NCBI RefSeq assembly: GCF_000980885.2
Contig: NZ_LBDA02000001.1
Coordinates: 62,001 to 126,000 of the forward strand
Length of the DNA: 64,000 nt
Direction of reading: 5' to 3'
DNA from: Streptomyces malaysiense
GTDB taxonomy: Bacteria; Actinomycetota; Actinomycetes; Streptomycetales; Streptomycetaceae
Part shown: piece after piece, positions 15,636 to 22,971 of the stretch
Layout of the letters: each line of letters begins with the position of its first letter
Numbering within the stretch: the stretch's first letter is position 1
Program-made: the position numbers and the translations under genes
The notes under the pieces: model-generated
Told to the model about the DNA's origin: nothing
The model's input: only the letters and a program-made list of their open reading frames with translations
The model's database searches: none

Positions 15636-16764
15636 GGGCCGGCGGACCGGCGTGGTGCGCGTGTTCGGCGAGTTCCGCCACCGCCGCCATCGGGTCCGCC
15701 CGGAACAGGGCCCGGACCTGTGCCGCCCTCGCCGGGGCGGCCGACGGAAGGCCGGCCAGGGCCTTGAGCAGGGCGGGCGGGTCCGGGGCGAGGTCCGACA
15801 GACCCAGCTCGGCCATCCGGCGGACGCCCGCCAGACCGTGGCCCGGCAGGGGGCGGTAGCCGATGACCGGCAGCCCGGCCGCGAGGGCCTGGACGGCGGT
15901 CTGGCCGGCGGCGTTGTCCAGGAGGGCGTGGGACGCGCCGAGCAGCCCCGGCATGTCCCCGACCCAGCCGAGGGCGAGCACCCCCGGAACCCGGCCGACC
16001 CGGTCGTACAGCCGTCGGTTACGGCCGCACAGCACCACCGGCAGATACCCGGCACCGGCCAGCAGCCCGGCGGTGGCGTCCGGCCGGGACGCCGCTCCCC
16101 AGGCGCCCGCGGAGAGCAGCACCGGCGGCCGGCCGGGCGCGCGCCGGGCGAACCGCTCCCGCCAGCGCGCCGCGCCCGCGGCCGGCGCCGAGAACGCCGG
16201 TGCCACGGCGGGGCCGGTCGGCACGGCCTCCACCCCGAGGTTCCGGCGCACCTCCAGGGCCGCCGCCCGCGTCAGACACAGATAGCGGTCGTTGCCCGGG
16301 TGCAGCCACTGCCGGTGCACGGCGAAGTCGACCAGATAGACCGCGCTCGGCACCCGCAGCCGCCCCCGTGCCCGCAGATCCCCGGTCAGCTGGGCGGCCA
16401 GATGGAAGACGGGCACCACCACATCGGCGTCCACCCGGTCCACGAGCGAGAGCAGCCGCTCCCCGGCGAGCCGCGCCAGCGGCACCCCGCTCGGCCGGGT
16501 GCCGCCGGGACCGCCGCGCAGGAACGCCTCGTAGACCCCGGCGTACACCCAGGGCGCGTGCCGGACCACCGCCTGGTACCAGCCGCGCAGCCCCGCCCCG
16601 AGCCCGCGGGGCAGCAGCGTCAGCACGTCGACGACGTACGGCTCATGGCCGTACCCCCCGGCCCGCCGCGCCAGTTCGGCGGCGACCGTGTCATGACCGG
16701 CCCCCATGCTCGCGCTCACGATCAACGTCCGGCGCCGCCGGGGCCCCTCGGCAGATGCACACAC
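15631..16764 (-). CDS. MGDG-synthase-like glycosyltransferase (GT28-type)
   Basis: 377 aa from a GTG at 16764, leading VCASAEGPRRRRTLIVSASM. SASMGAGHDTVAAELARRA (about 17-35) is the MGDG_synth N-terminal motif that binds the lipid acceptor side. The C-terminal half (about 190-370) resembles GT-B domains, with LLSAGAWG, PGVLALGWVGDMPGLLGAS and DNAAGQTAVQALAAGLPVIG, the nucleotide-sugar-binding loop. Relatives make glycosyl-diacylglycerols or other glycolipids on the inner membrane face. It is divergent from the YihY-family membrane protein, and the neighbouring deacetylase suggests an envelope role. A longer ORF extends upstream, but the conserved part begins at the chosen start. Confidence 0.8.
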   Translation of the reverse strand: MCASAEGPRRRRTLIVSASMGAGHDTVAAELARRAGGYGHEPYVVDVLTLLPRGLGAGLRGWYQAVVRHAPWVYAGVYEAFLRGGPGGTRPSGVPLARLAGERLLSLVDRVDADVVVPVFHLAAQLTGDLRARGRLRVPSAVYLVDFAVHRQWLHPGNDRYLCLTRAAALEVRRNLGVEAVPTGPAVAPAFSAPAAGAARWRERFARRAPGRPPVLLSAGAWGAASRPDATAGLLAGAGYLPVVLCGRNRRLYDRVGRVPGVLALGWVGDMPGLLGASHALLDNAAGQTAVQALAAGLPVIGYRPLPGHGLAGVRRMAELGLSDLAPDPPALLKALAGLPSAAPARAAQVRALFRADPMAAVAELAEHAHHAGPPAP

Positions 16765-16945
16765 GGGGTCCGATTCTCCGGGGCCGGGGCGGTCGAACCG
16801 GACAACCCGGGGCCGTGTCGCACCGCGTCCTCGGACCCGACTGGCCGACTTCTCCGTGGCGGGACGCCCGGACCGTGCCAGAGTGAAGCCAGGCGCGCGT
16901 TCACGCCGGACCCGCACGCGCGCGGCGGTGAGCACGGGAGGTGCC

Positions 16946-17794
16946 GTGAGTCGGTTGCGGCGCGGCCTGCACCGCGCTTGGCGGTGGATCCGCATCCAGG
17001 CCCTGTTCACGCACGGCCGGGAGCTGGAGCTGATGCACCGGGCCATGGGTTTCGCCACCCTGGCGCTGGTGACGCTGGCCCCGCTGCTGATCGTGGTCGC
17101 CGCCGCCGACCCGCTGGTGCAGGGCGGGTTCGCCTCCTGGCTGACCGACGGGATGGGGCTGTCCGGCCCGTCGGCGCGCGTGGTCACGGACGTCATCAGC
17201 CCCCCGCACAACGTCATCGGCGCCACCAGTGCCTGGAGCGCCGTGCTGCTCGCGGTGTTCGGCGTGTCCTTCGGGGGCAGCGTGCAGAACGCCTACGAAC
17301 GCATCTGGGGCCTCTCCGCCGGGCCCTGGCACCGGGTCTGGCGCCAGGCCACCTGGCTGATCGTGCTGACGGCCTACCTCTACCAGGAGGTGGCGACCAA
17401 GGCCGCGCTGCACGGCTCCCAGCGGATCGTGCTGTCCGGGCTCAGCGGTGTGCTGTTCTTCTGGTGGGGGCAGCACTTCCTGCTCGGCGACCAGGTCCGC
17501 TGGCGGAAACTGCTGCCCGGCGCGCTGGCCACCATGATCGGCCTCGCGGGCCTGCGCGCCTTCTCCTACCTCGTCTTCACGCCCCTCATCGTCACCAACG
17601 CCCTGAGCTACGGCGCGGTCGGCACCGTCCTCGTCCTGGAGTCCTGGCTGATCGGCGTCGGCTTCGTCATCTACGGCGGCGCCCTGTTCGGCCGCTGGTT
17701 CTGCGATCACCACTGGATGCCGGCCCACCTGCGCGGACACGAGGACGGGGACAGCGGGGAGGCCGGGGAACCGGAGCAGGACGAGCCCCTCTAG
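16946..17794 (+). CDS. YihY/BrkB-family membrane protein
   Basis: 282 aa from the GTG at 16946, with GGGAGG four bases upstream; a GTG six codons earlier is possible. Six hydrophobic helices follow the family pattern: MGFATLALVTLAPLLIVVAA, the VLLAVFGVSFGGSVQNAYERIWGL-type stretch around 115, and C-terminal GTVLVLESWLIGVGFVIYGG. The product ends in an acidic hydrophilic tail. YihY/BrkB proteins are integral membrane proteins, once called ribonuclease BN and now of uncertain function. It is divergent from the glycosyltransferase gene. Confidence 0.85.
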   Translation: MSRLRRGLHRAWRWIRIQALFTHGRELELMHRAMGFATLALVTLAPLLIVVAAADPLVQGGFASWLTDGMGLSGPSARVVTDVISPPHNVIGATSAWSAVLLAVFGVSFGGSVQNAYERIWGLSAGPWHRVWRQATWLIVLTAYLYQEVATKAALHGSQRIVLSGLSGVLFFWWGQHFLLGDQVRWRKLLPGALATMIGLAGLRAFSYLVFTPLIVTNALSYGAVGTVLVLESWLIGVGFVIYGGALFGRWFCDHHWMPAHLRGHEDGDSGEAGEPEQDEPL

Positions 17795-17817
17795 CCAGGG
17801 GATCGTCCCGGCTCTCC

Positions 17818-18453
17818 TCAGGCCCCGTCGCCGCCGCGTTCCACGAGCCGCCGCCGGGCGATCTCGTCCCCGGGACCGGCGCGGCGGGCGAGCAGGCCGG
17901 CCACGTGGGCGCGGTGCGGGGCGTCCGCGTTGCCGCCGTACTTGAACTTGGCGGTCACCTTCTCCACCCGGACCCGCAGCCCCTGGATACCGGCGAGGCG
18001 GCGGCCGTGCTCGGCGGGGTCGACCAGCGAGGCACCGCCGTCGCTCTCCTCGCGGGCGATCTGGCGGCGCAGGATCTCCGCCTTGCCCTCGGGGTCGGCG
18101 ACGACGCGCGCCGTGCCGACGAGCTGGGCGGCCGCGTAGTACGTGGTCGGGACGCCCCGCGCGGGGTCCTCGTCACCGAGGGTCTTCCACGCGCCCGGGA
18201 TGTACGCCCAGTCGCCGGCGACGGACATCATGACGACCGGGTTCTCCTCGACCGCGGCCCAGACGGGGTTGGCGCGGGCGAGGTGCAGCAGGACCTCGGC
18301 CCCGTCCGCGTCCTGGGTCACGACGAACTGCGTCGGCACGACCACCGGCACGTCCCGCCCCCGCCCGGCCGCGACCAACTGCCCGAACCGGTGCGTCCGG
18401 GCCAGTTCGAGACCCTCCTCGGCCGTCCCGGCGTCCCATGGCTGAACGAACAA
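17818..18453 (-). CDS. paiB: PaiB-like FMN-binding negative transcriptional regulator family
   Basis: 211 aa starting at TTG, with GGAGGAGGGG just upstream supporting the rare start. The N-terminus MFVQPWDAGTAEEGLELART and the central VLLHLARANPVW and WAYIPGAWKT stretches are the split-barrel flavin-binding signatures of PaiB. The C-terminal KVTAKFKYGGN motif (K-x-SQ-like position) is the family's conserved Lys-rich tail. In Bacillus PaiB represses sporulation and protease genes; in other bacteria the biochemical role is unclear. Stop-to-start spacing to the next gene suggests an independent transcript. Confidence 0.85.
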   Translation of the reverse strand: MFVQPWDAGTAEEGLELARTHRFGQLVAAGRGRDVPVVVPTQFVVTQDADGAEVLLHLARANPVWAAVEENPVVMMSVAGDWAYIPGAWKTLGDEDPARGVPTTYYAAAQLVGTARVVADPEGKAEILRRQIAREESDGGASLVDPAEHGRRLAGIQGLRVRVEKVTAKFKYGGNADAPHRAHVAGLLARRAGPGDEIARRRLVERGGDGA

Positions 18454-18487
18454 CGTCCCCTCCTCCGACGGTTCCAGGGGCGTGAGC

Positions 18488-19771
18488 CTACTCGGAGGTC
18501 GCGCGCGGCTCGGGCACGGCCTCGGGTCCCGCGGGACCCGGAGCGCCGTCCGGGGCCGGCCGGGTGCGGTGCGCGGCGAGCCCGCGGTAGGCGGTCGCCG
18601 CGCTGGCCACGCTGAGGGCGGCGGCGGTCAGGAAGCTCCAGCGGGCGTCGCCGCCGGCGCCGGCGGCGATCGCCCCGAACAGCACGGCGCCCAGGGGGTT
18701 GGCGGCGAACGCGAACGTACGGGCGTTCGCGGTCACCCGGCCGAGCAGCCGGGCCGGCACGACGCGCTGGCGCACGGCGCGGATGTGCACGGAGGCGAAC
18801 ACCGAGAGGCCCCCGTGCAGGAAGTTCGCGGCGGCCAGGAACAGCGGGTCGCGGGCCGCTCCCATGGCCAGCAGGGTGCCGCCGAGGCCGATGACGGACA
18901 CGGCGATCAGCGGTCCGGCGTCGAAGCGCCGGGCCGCGGCGTCGGCGACGGAGGTGGCCCCGACACCGCCGAGTCCGGCCGCGGCGAGGACGACGCCGAT
19001 CCACGTGGGCGAGGCGTGCAGATCGTGGGTGGCGTAGAAGACGACGAGGGTCTCGGCGGCGATGACCAGGTTGACGACCACCTGGAGCGAGACCAGCCGC
19101 ATGACCAGCGCGTGGCCGCGGATGTAGCGCAGCCCCTCGGCCATGTCCCGGCGGACCGAGGCACGCGCCCCGGGCCCGGCCGGGGTACCCGCGTCGAAAC
19201 GCATCGGGACGAGGGTGAGGGCGGAGAGCAGGAAGGTGACGGCGTTGAACCACATCGCGGAGGGCACACCGAACGCGGCCACGCCGGTCCCGATGACGGC
19301 GGGTCCCAGCAGCAGACCGAGCTGATTGCTCATCTCCAGGCGGGCGTTGCCGGTCACCAGGTCCTGTGGGCGCAGGCTGGTCTGGACGGCGACGGCAAGG
19401 GCGGTCTCGAAGAACACGCCGGCCGAGGACGCGGCGAAGGCCAGCAGCAGGACGAGCGCCGGGCCGAAGGGGGCCTGCACGGCGGCGGGCAGCACGCCGA
19501 AGACCGCGAAGCGCAGCAGGTCGCAGACCAGCATCACGCGCCGGGGGTCGCGCACGCGGTCCACGACGGGCCCGGCGAGGAAGCCCACGAGCAGGTACGC
19601 CACCGTACGGGGGGTCGCCGCGAGGGCGCCAAGGACCGGGCTGCCGGTGGCGTGGATCACCAGCAGGGGGACGGCGAGCGCCGCCGCGCCGTCCCCGATG
19701 ACGGAGATCGTCTGGCCGCTCCACAGCAGCCTGAACGTGCTGCCGCGGACCGTACCGGTGCTCAACGCCAC
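18488..19771 (-). CDS. MFS exporter (macrolide-efflux-like), last gene of the peptide locus
   Basis: 427 aa from GTG. Twelve hydrophobic helices; FRLLWSGQTISVIGDGAAALAV-type helix 1 and GFLAGPVVDRVRDPRRVM (motif A) place it in the MFS_3/MefA-like group. The acidic, Pro-rich tail is hydrophilic. It lies on the same strand as, and 113 bases downstream of, the ALDH-like gene of the peptide locus, so it may export the small-molecule or peptide product or confer self-resistance. The spacer contains three near-copies of CGCCTGCT (19785-19808). Membership of the operon is inferred from orientation only. Confidence 0.8.
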   Translation of the reverse strand: MALSTGTVRGSTFRLLWSGQTISVIGDGAAALAVPLLVIHATGSPVLGALAATPRTVAYLLVGFLAGPVVDRVRDPRRVMLVCDLLRFAVFGVLPAAVQAPFGPALVLLLAFAASSAGVFFETALAVAVQTSLRPQDLVTGNARLEMSNQLGLLLGPAVIGTGVAAFGVPSAMWFNAVTFLLSALTLVPMRFDAGTPAGPGARASVRRDMAEGLRYIRGHALVMRLVSLQVVVNLVIAAETLVVFYATHDLHASPTWIGVVLAAAGLGGVGATSVADAAARRFDAGPLIAVSVIGLGGTLLAMGAARDPLFLAAANFLHGGLSVFASVHIRAVRQRVVPARLLGRVTANARTFAFAANPLGAVLFGAIAAGAGGDARWSFLTAAALSVASAATAYRGLAAHRTRPAPDGAPGPAGPEAVPEPRATSE

Positions 19772-19884
19772 GTCTTACTTCCTTCGCCTGCTCGCCTGCT
19801 CGTCTGCTCGCCGGCCGCGGGCCCGTCGGCCCTCGCCGGTCCCACGCGTCCTGGGGGTGCCGCCGGACATCCGCGTCCCGCGCG

Positions 19885-20838
19885 TCATACGAGGAAGTCG
19901 CCGGGCCACCCCTGCCACGGGTCGCGTCCGAAGCCCACCAGGGTGCCGAGCGCACCGTCGGCGTCGCACGGCAGGGCGGTGTATCCGGCGATCTCCCCGG
20001 GTGGTTCGTCGAGGGAGCCGGTGAGCCGCAGGACTGCCGAGGGGTGGGCCTGGGTGACGACCTCCCCGGGCGCGACTCCGGTGCCGTCGCGCCGCCAGGG
20101 CGCGGCGCCCGCCGGGCCGGTGCCCCACACACCGCCGAGCCGGGTGCAGCTGCCGGGGTGCCGGTGGGAGCCGAGCGCGGCCGCCGCGGCGGCCAGCCGC
20201 TCGCCGTCGGGGCCGGCGAGCACGACGCAGCCGCCGGTCGCGCCCAGCACCGTCGCGCGGGTGGCCGCCCGCACCTTCTCGGCGGTGGCCGGATGGCCGG
20301 TGACCACCACCAGGTCGTCGGCGGTCAGCGCCGCGACCGCCTCGGCGGCGGGCGCGGCAGCCGGGCGCAGCGCGTCGTCCGGCAGGCGCAGCAGCCGGGC
20401 CGTCCGGGACACCGCCGAGGCGATCGCGGCGCGCTGCCGGTCGTGGCCCGCGACCCGTACCGGGACGCCGCACACCGCGAACGGCGCGGCCCGCCGCAGC
20501 AGATGGACCATGTGCCCGTGGGCGGGCAGCAGGGCGAGCACCCGCCCGCGCCCGTGCCAGCCGGCCCTCGCGGCGGGTTCCCGGCCGGCGAGGGCGAGCG
20601 TCCGCCGGGCCGACCAGCGCGCGGTGGCGGCCACCTCCCGGGCGAGCACCCCCGGCCACACCGCGGGCGGGAGCCGGGGGTCGCGCAGGGCCGCGGTGTC
20701 GTCGCCGGGCACGCCCACGGCCAGCAGGTCGCGCAGCGCGGCGAAGGAGTTGCGCAGCGGCCGTCGCTCCAGGGGCAGCACGGCGCCCACGCCGAAGCGA
20801 CCCGCCCCGTCCGCTCCCTCGCGAGTCGTCTCAGGCAT
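19885..20838 (-). CDS. Aldehyde-dehydrogenase/LuxC-like acyl reductase
   Basis: 317 aa. The middle matches the ALDH fold: LVVVTGHPATAEKVRAA corresponds to the usual FTGS-type loop, TVLGATGGCVVLAGPDGERL to the LELGGK segment, and HPGSCTRLGGVWG to the NAGQxC catalytic loop with putative nucleophile Cys near 229. The general-base Glu of the LELGG segment is Val, as in acylating enzymes such as LuxC that reduce acyl thioesters to aldehydes. VLALLPAHGHMVHLLRRA may be the cofactor loop. It is only about two-thirds of normal ALDH length. The ATG overlaps the tandem iron-enzyme stop by eight bases, so the two are coupled. The alternative reading is an inactive scaffold; the substrate is unknown. Confidence 0.5.
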   Translation of the reverse strand: MPETTREGADGAGRFGVGAVLPLERRPLRNSFAALRDLLAVGVPGDDTAALRDPRLPPAVWPGVLAREVAATARWSARRTLALAGREPAARAGWHGRGRVLALLPAHGHMVHLLRRAAPFAVCGVPVRVAGHDRQRAAIASAVSRTARLLRLPDDALRPAAAPAAEAVAALTADDLVVVTGHPATAEKVRAATRATVLGATGGCVVLAGPDGERLAAAAAALGSHRHPGSCTRLGGVWGTGPAGAAPWRRDGTGVAPGEVVTQAHPSAVLRLTGSLDEPPGEIAGYTALPCDADGALGTLVGFGRDPWQGWPGDFLV

Positions 20839-22693
20839 CGGTGTGCCAGCCGGCCCGCTGCACGATCGCCGCCTCGCCGTGCCGGTAGTGCTGGAGGATC
20901 CCGTCCAGGAAGCTCCAGGTGAGCTGGGGGACGAGGGCGGCCGCGGCGACGGACTCGCGGTCGACGCGGTGCCGGGTGGTGAGCAGGTCGAGCAGGACCC
21001 GGGTGTCGTCGCCGTGGCCGAGCCGGGTGTCCTCGTCGTCGTGGCGCCGCATCGCCGCCACCATCGCCTCCGCGCCGGGGCACCGGTCGAACACCGTGCG
21101 GTAGAAGCCGTCGTGGCGGGCGTGCACCCCGCCGTCCGCGGCGGTGAGCGACAACTGGAGGTAGGCCAGGGCGATCACGTACGCCTTCCAGTCGCGCCCG
21201 CCCAGCTCGCGCAGGGTGCCGACGAAGGCGACCGTGGTCGGCAGCGGCCGCATCCGGTCGGTGGGCAGCCCCGGGTAGCGGTTCCCGCGTGCTCGTTCGA
21301 TGCCGCGCAGGAACATCTTGCCGTGATTGAACTCCTCGGTCAGATGCTTGACGAGTTCGGCCCGGATCACCGGGTCCGGGCAGGCGGCGACCGCGGCGCC
21401 GGCGTGCTGCCAGATCCCGGCGACGTAGTGGTAGTTCTCGACCATCCAGCCGTGCACCAGCGGAAGGGTGGGGTCCTCGGTGAGCCGGCGCCACAGCCGG
21501 TGTCCGTCGATGGCCGTCATCCAGCCCTCGACCAGTTTCTCCAGGTCGGCCGCGCTGGTGCCGCCGTCCCAGTCGCGCGCGGTACGCGTGGTCAGGTCGC
21601 GCGCGGCGGTGGCGGGAGTGGGACCGGCACCCTCCGCGGCCGGCTCCCGGCCGGTGGCACGCCCGGAGAAGGCGTAGGCGAGCGCGAGGGTCCGGCGGAC
21701 GCCGGGGCGCGGGCTGCGCGGGCCGTGCGTGACGGAGTCGTAGATCTCGGCGGGCCACACCGGCAGTCCGTCGGCCTCGCCACCGAGGGTGCGCACGGGA
21801 CCGTCGAGGGCCAGCCCCGGGGCCGCCTCGACCACGGTGGCCGACAGGCCCTCGGTGCACGTCTCCAGCCAGCGGACGATCATCTCGGCGACCAGGCTCA
21901 CCGCGTTGAGCCAGTCGGCGAGTTCCGCCGCGGGCACGACGCCGGCGGCCTCCAGGGCGTGCCGCCAGTTGGAACCGTGGCCGAGGCCGAGGTCGGTCTG
22001 CACGTGTTCGAAGATCGCGTCGACCGCCTCGCGGGAGAGCACCCCCTGGTCGACCAGCATGGTGTGCCACCCGGCGACCGACTCGCGGTCCCCGGCGGTG
22101 TACTCCAGCAGCCCGGAGCAGAGCGCCGCGGCCAGCGGGCCGTAGGCGGCGACCGTGCGCATGAGGTGGATCCACTCGACCGTCACCGGCGCGGGCCGGG
22201 CCTCGCGCACCAGGTCGCGGGGCAGGCCCAGCGCGGCCAGCCCGTTCTCGAAGTACGTGTCGTGGTCGGCCTCTTCGACCACGTGGTGCGCCTGGAGGCG
22301 GATCAGGGCACCGGGTCGCAGCGCGTCGGTGATGCCGCCGGCCATCCGGAACGGCGCCGCGGCCAGATAGTGACGCGACTCCAGGAGGTAGGCGAGGACG
22401 GGCGCGGCGCCGTCGGTGCCGCGCGCCGCGCGGATGCGCCGCCACACCGGGTGGCCGTAGACGAACTCCAGGCTCGCCCGGTACTGCGCCTCGACCAGTT
22501 GTCCGGCCTCGGCCGCCGGGAAGCACCGGTCGCCGGGACCGAGCCCGAGCGGGCGCAGCAGGGTGGTCAGCAGCGAGGAATTTCCGGCCGCGGTGAGCGG
22601 AAGCTCCACGGAATCCACGAGAATTACCGGTTCCGTTTTCTCGTCGTCACTGGAACGGGAAAGGTAGGGAACCGTCCTGCGGAGCTTCGTCAA
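20831..22693 (-). CDS. Tandem heme-oxygenase-fold (iron redox) protein of the peptide locus
   Basis: 620 aa from a TTG preceded by GGGAGAGAGA; ATG-less, so the start is less certain. Two all-helical domains are visible. The first (about 60-290) has LQAHHVVEEADHDTYFENGL near 145 and IFEHVQTDLGLGHGSNW near 245. The second (about 380-600) has HGWMVENYHYVAGIWQHAG, HLTEEFNHGKMFLRGIER near 450 and HARHDGFYRTVFDRC near 535. These resemble Glu/His/Asp ligand sets of the PqqC/TenA/diiron oxidase superfamily. The first codons use rarer A/T-ending codons than its neighbours. It lies after the 33-residue peptide gene and a hairpin, and overlaps the ALDH-like gene. The inferred role is O2-dependent modification of a product of this locus. 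Confidence 0.72.
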   Translation of the reverse strand: MTKLRRTVPYLSRSSDDEKTEPVILVDSVELPLTAAGNSSLLTTLLRPLGLGPGDRCFPAAEAGQLVEAQYRASLEFVYGHPVWRRIRAARGTDGAAPVLAYLLESRHYLAAAPFRMAGGITDALRPGALIRLQAHHVVEEADHDTYFENGLAALGLPRDLVREARPAPVTVEWIHLMRTVAAYGPLAAALCSGLLEYTAGDRESVAGWHTMLVDQGVLSREAVDAIFEHVQTDLGLGHGSNWRHALEAAGVVPAAELADWLNAVSLVAEMIVRWLETCTEGLSATVVEAAPGLALDGPVRTLGGEADGLPVWPAEIYDSVTHGPRSPRPGVRRTLALAYAFSGRATGREPAAEGAGPTPATAARDLTTRTARDWDGGTSAADLEKLVEGWMTAIDGHRLWRRLTEDPTLPLVHGWMVENYHYVAGIWQHAGAAVAACPDPVIRAELVKHLTEEFNHGKMFLRGIERARGNRYPGLPTDRMRPLPTTVAFVGTLRELGGRDWKAYVIALAYLQLSLTAADGGVHARHDGFYRTVFDRCPGAEAMVAAMRRHDDEDTRLGHGDDTRVLLDLLTTRHRVDRESVAAAALVPQLTWSFLDGILQHYRHGEAAIVQRAGWHTDA

Positions 22694-22737
22694 TTCTCTC
22701 TCCCACGCCGAATGTCAGCTGCCTGCACTCGTCCTGA

Positions 22738-22776
22738 CGTGCCGGTGCTGCCCTGATGAGGGGCGGCACCGGCACG
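22738..22776 (-). terminator. Attenuator-like hairpin after the 33-residue peptide gene
   Basis: Arms 22738-22753 and 22761-22776 pair at 15 of 16 positions around a seven-base loop, starting 11 bases after the peptide stop and 45 bases before the tandem iron-enzyme gene. It probably reduces transcription of downstream genes relative to the peptide. Confidence 0.8.
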
Positions 22777-22787
22777 CGCGGGAACGT

Positions 22788-22889
22788 TTACTCGACGACC
22801 GCGGCCCGCAGCTCCTGCGACGCCTCGGCGGCGCGCGCCTCGACGTCCGCGATCTCCTGGAGTTCCTCGATCGAGATTTCCTCGGCCAT
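22788..22889 (-). CDS. 33-residue acidic mini-peptide (candidate precursor or scaffold)
   Basis: ATG behind GAGGAG, ending at TAA (rare in this genome). The product starts MAEEISIEELQEIADVEARA and ends QELRAAVVE. It has eleven acidic residues against three Arg, no Cys, Gly, Pro or aromatic residue, and is predicted by eye to be one amphipathic helix. It has no double-glycine site and no signal peptide, unlike the other small gene of this locus. It is followed at once by a strong hairpin and then the tandem iron-enzyme gene. The layout is that of ribosomal peptide precursors; a scaffold, leader-only peptide or small regulatory subunit is also possible. I know no family with this sequence. Confidence 0.6.
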   Translation of the reverse strand: MAEEISIEELQEIADVEARAAEASQELRAAVVE

Positions 22890-22971
22890 CGCATTCTCCT
22901 CAATCAGTGCCGGCAGGTCGCCAACCTGAATACCCGCAGGACCGGGTTCCGGCAAGAAGGAGAGAAATTGA

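Noticed and set aside
19785-19808. Three near-copies of CGCCTGCT read as a possible CRISPR or repeat array
   Set aside because: Unit is only 8 bases, copies are adjacent without spacers; a simple local duplication.
18482-22756. A plus-strand ORF of 1424 codons
   Set aside because: It is the antisense shadow of the MFS, ALDH-like and tandem iron-enzyme genes, which carry recognisable domains, overlaps and ribosome sites on the minus strand.
22788-22889. Second double-glycine precursor for the same exporter
   Set aside because: It has no Gly at all, so no GG cleavage site; it cannot be processed by the C39 peptidase in the usual way.
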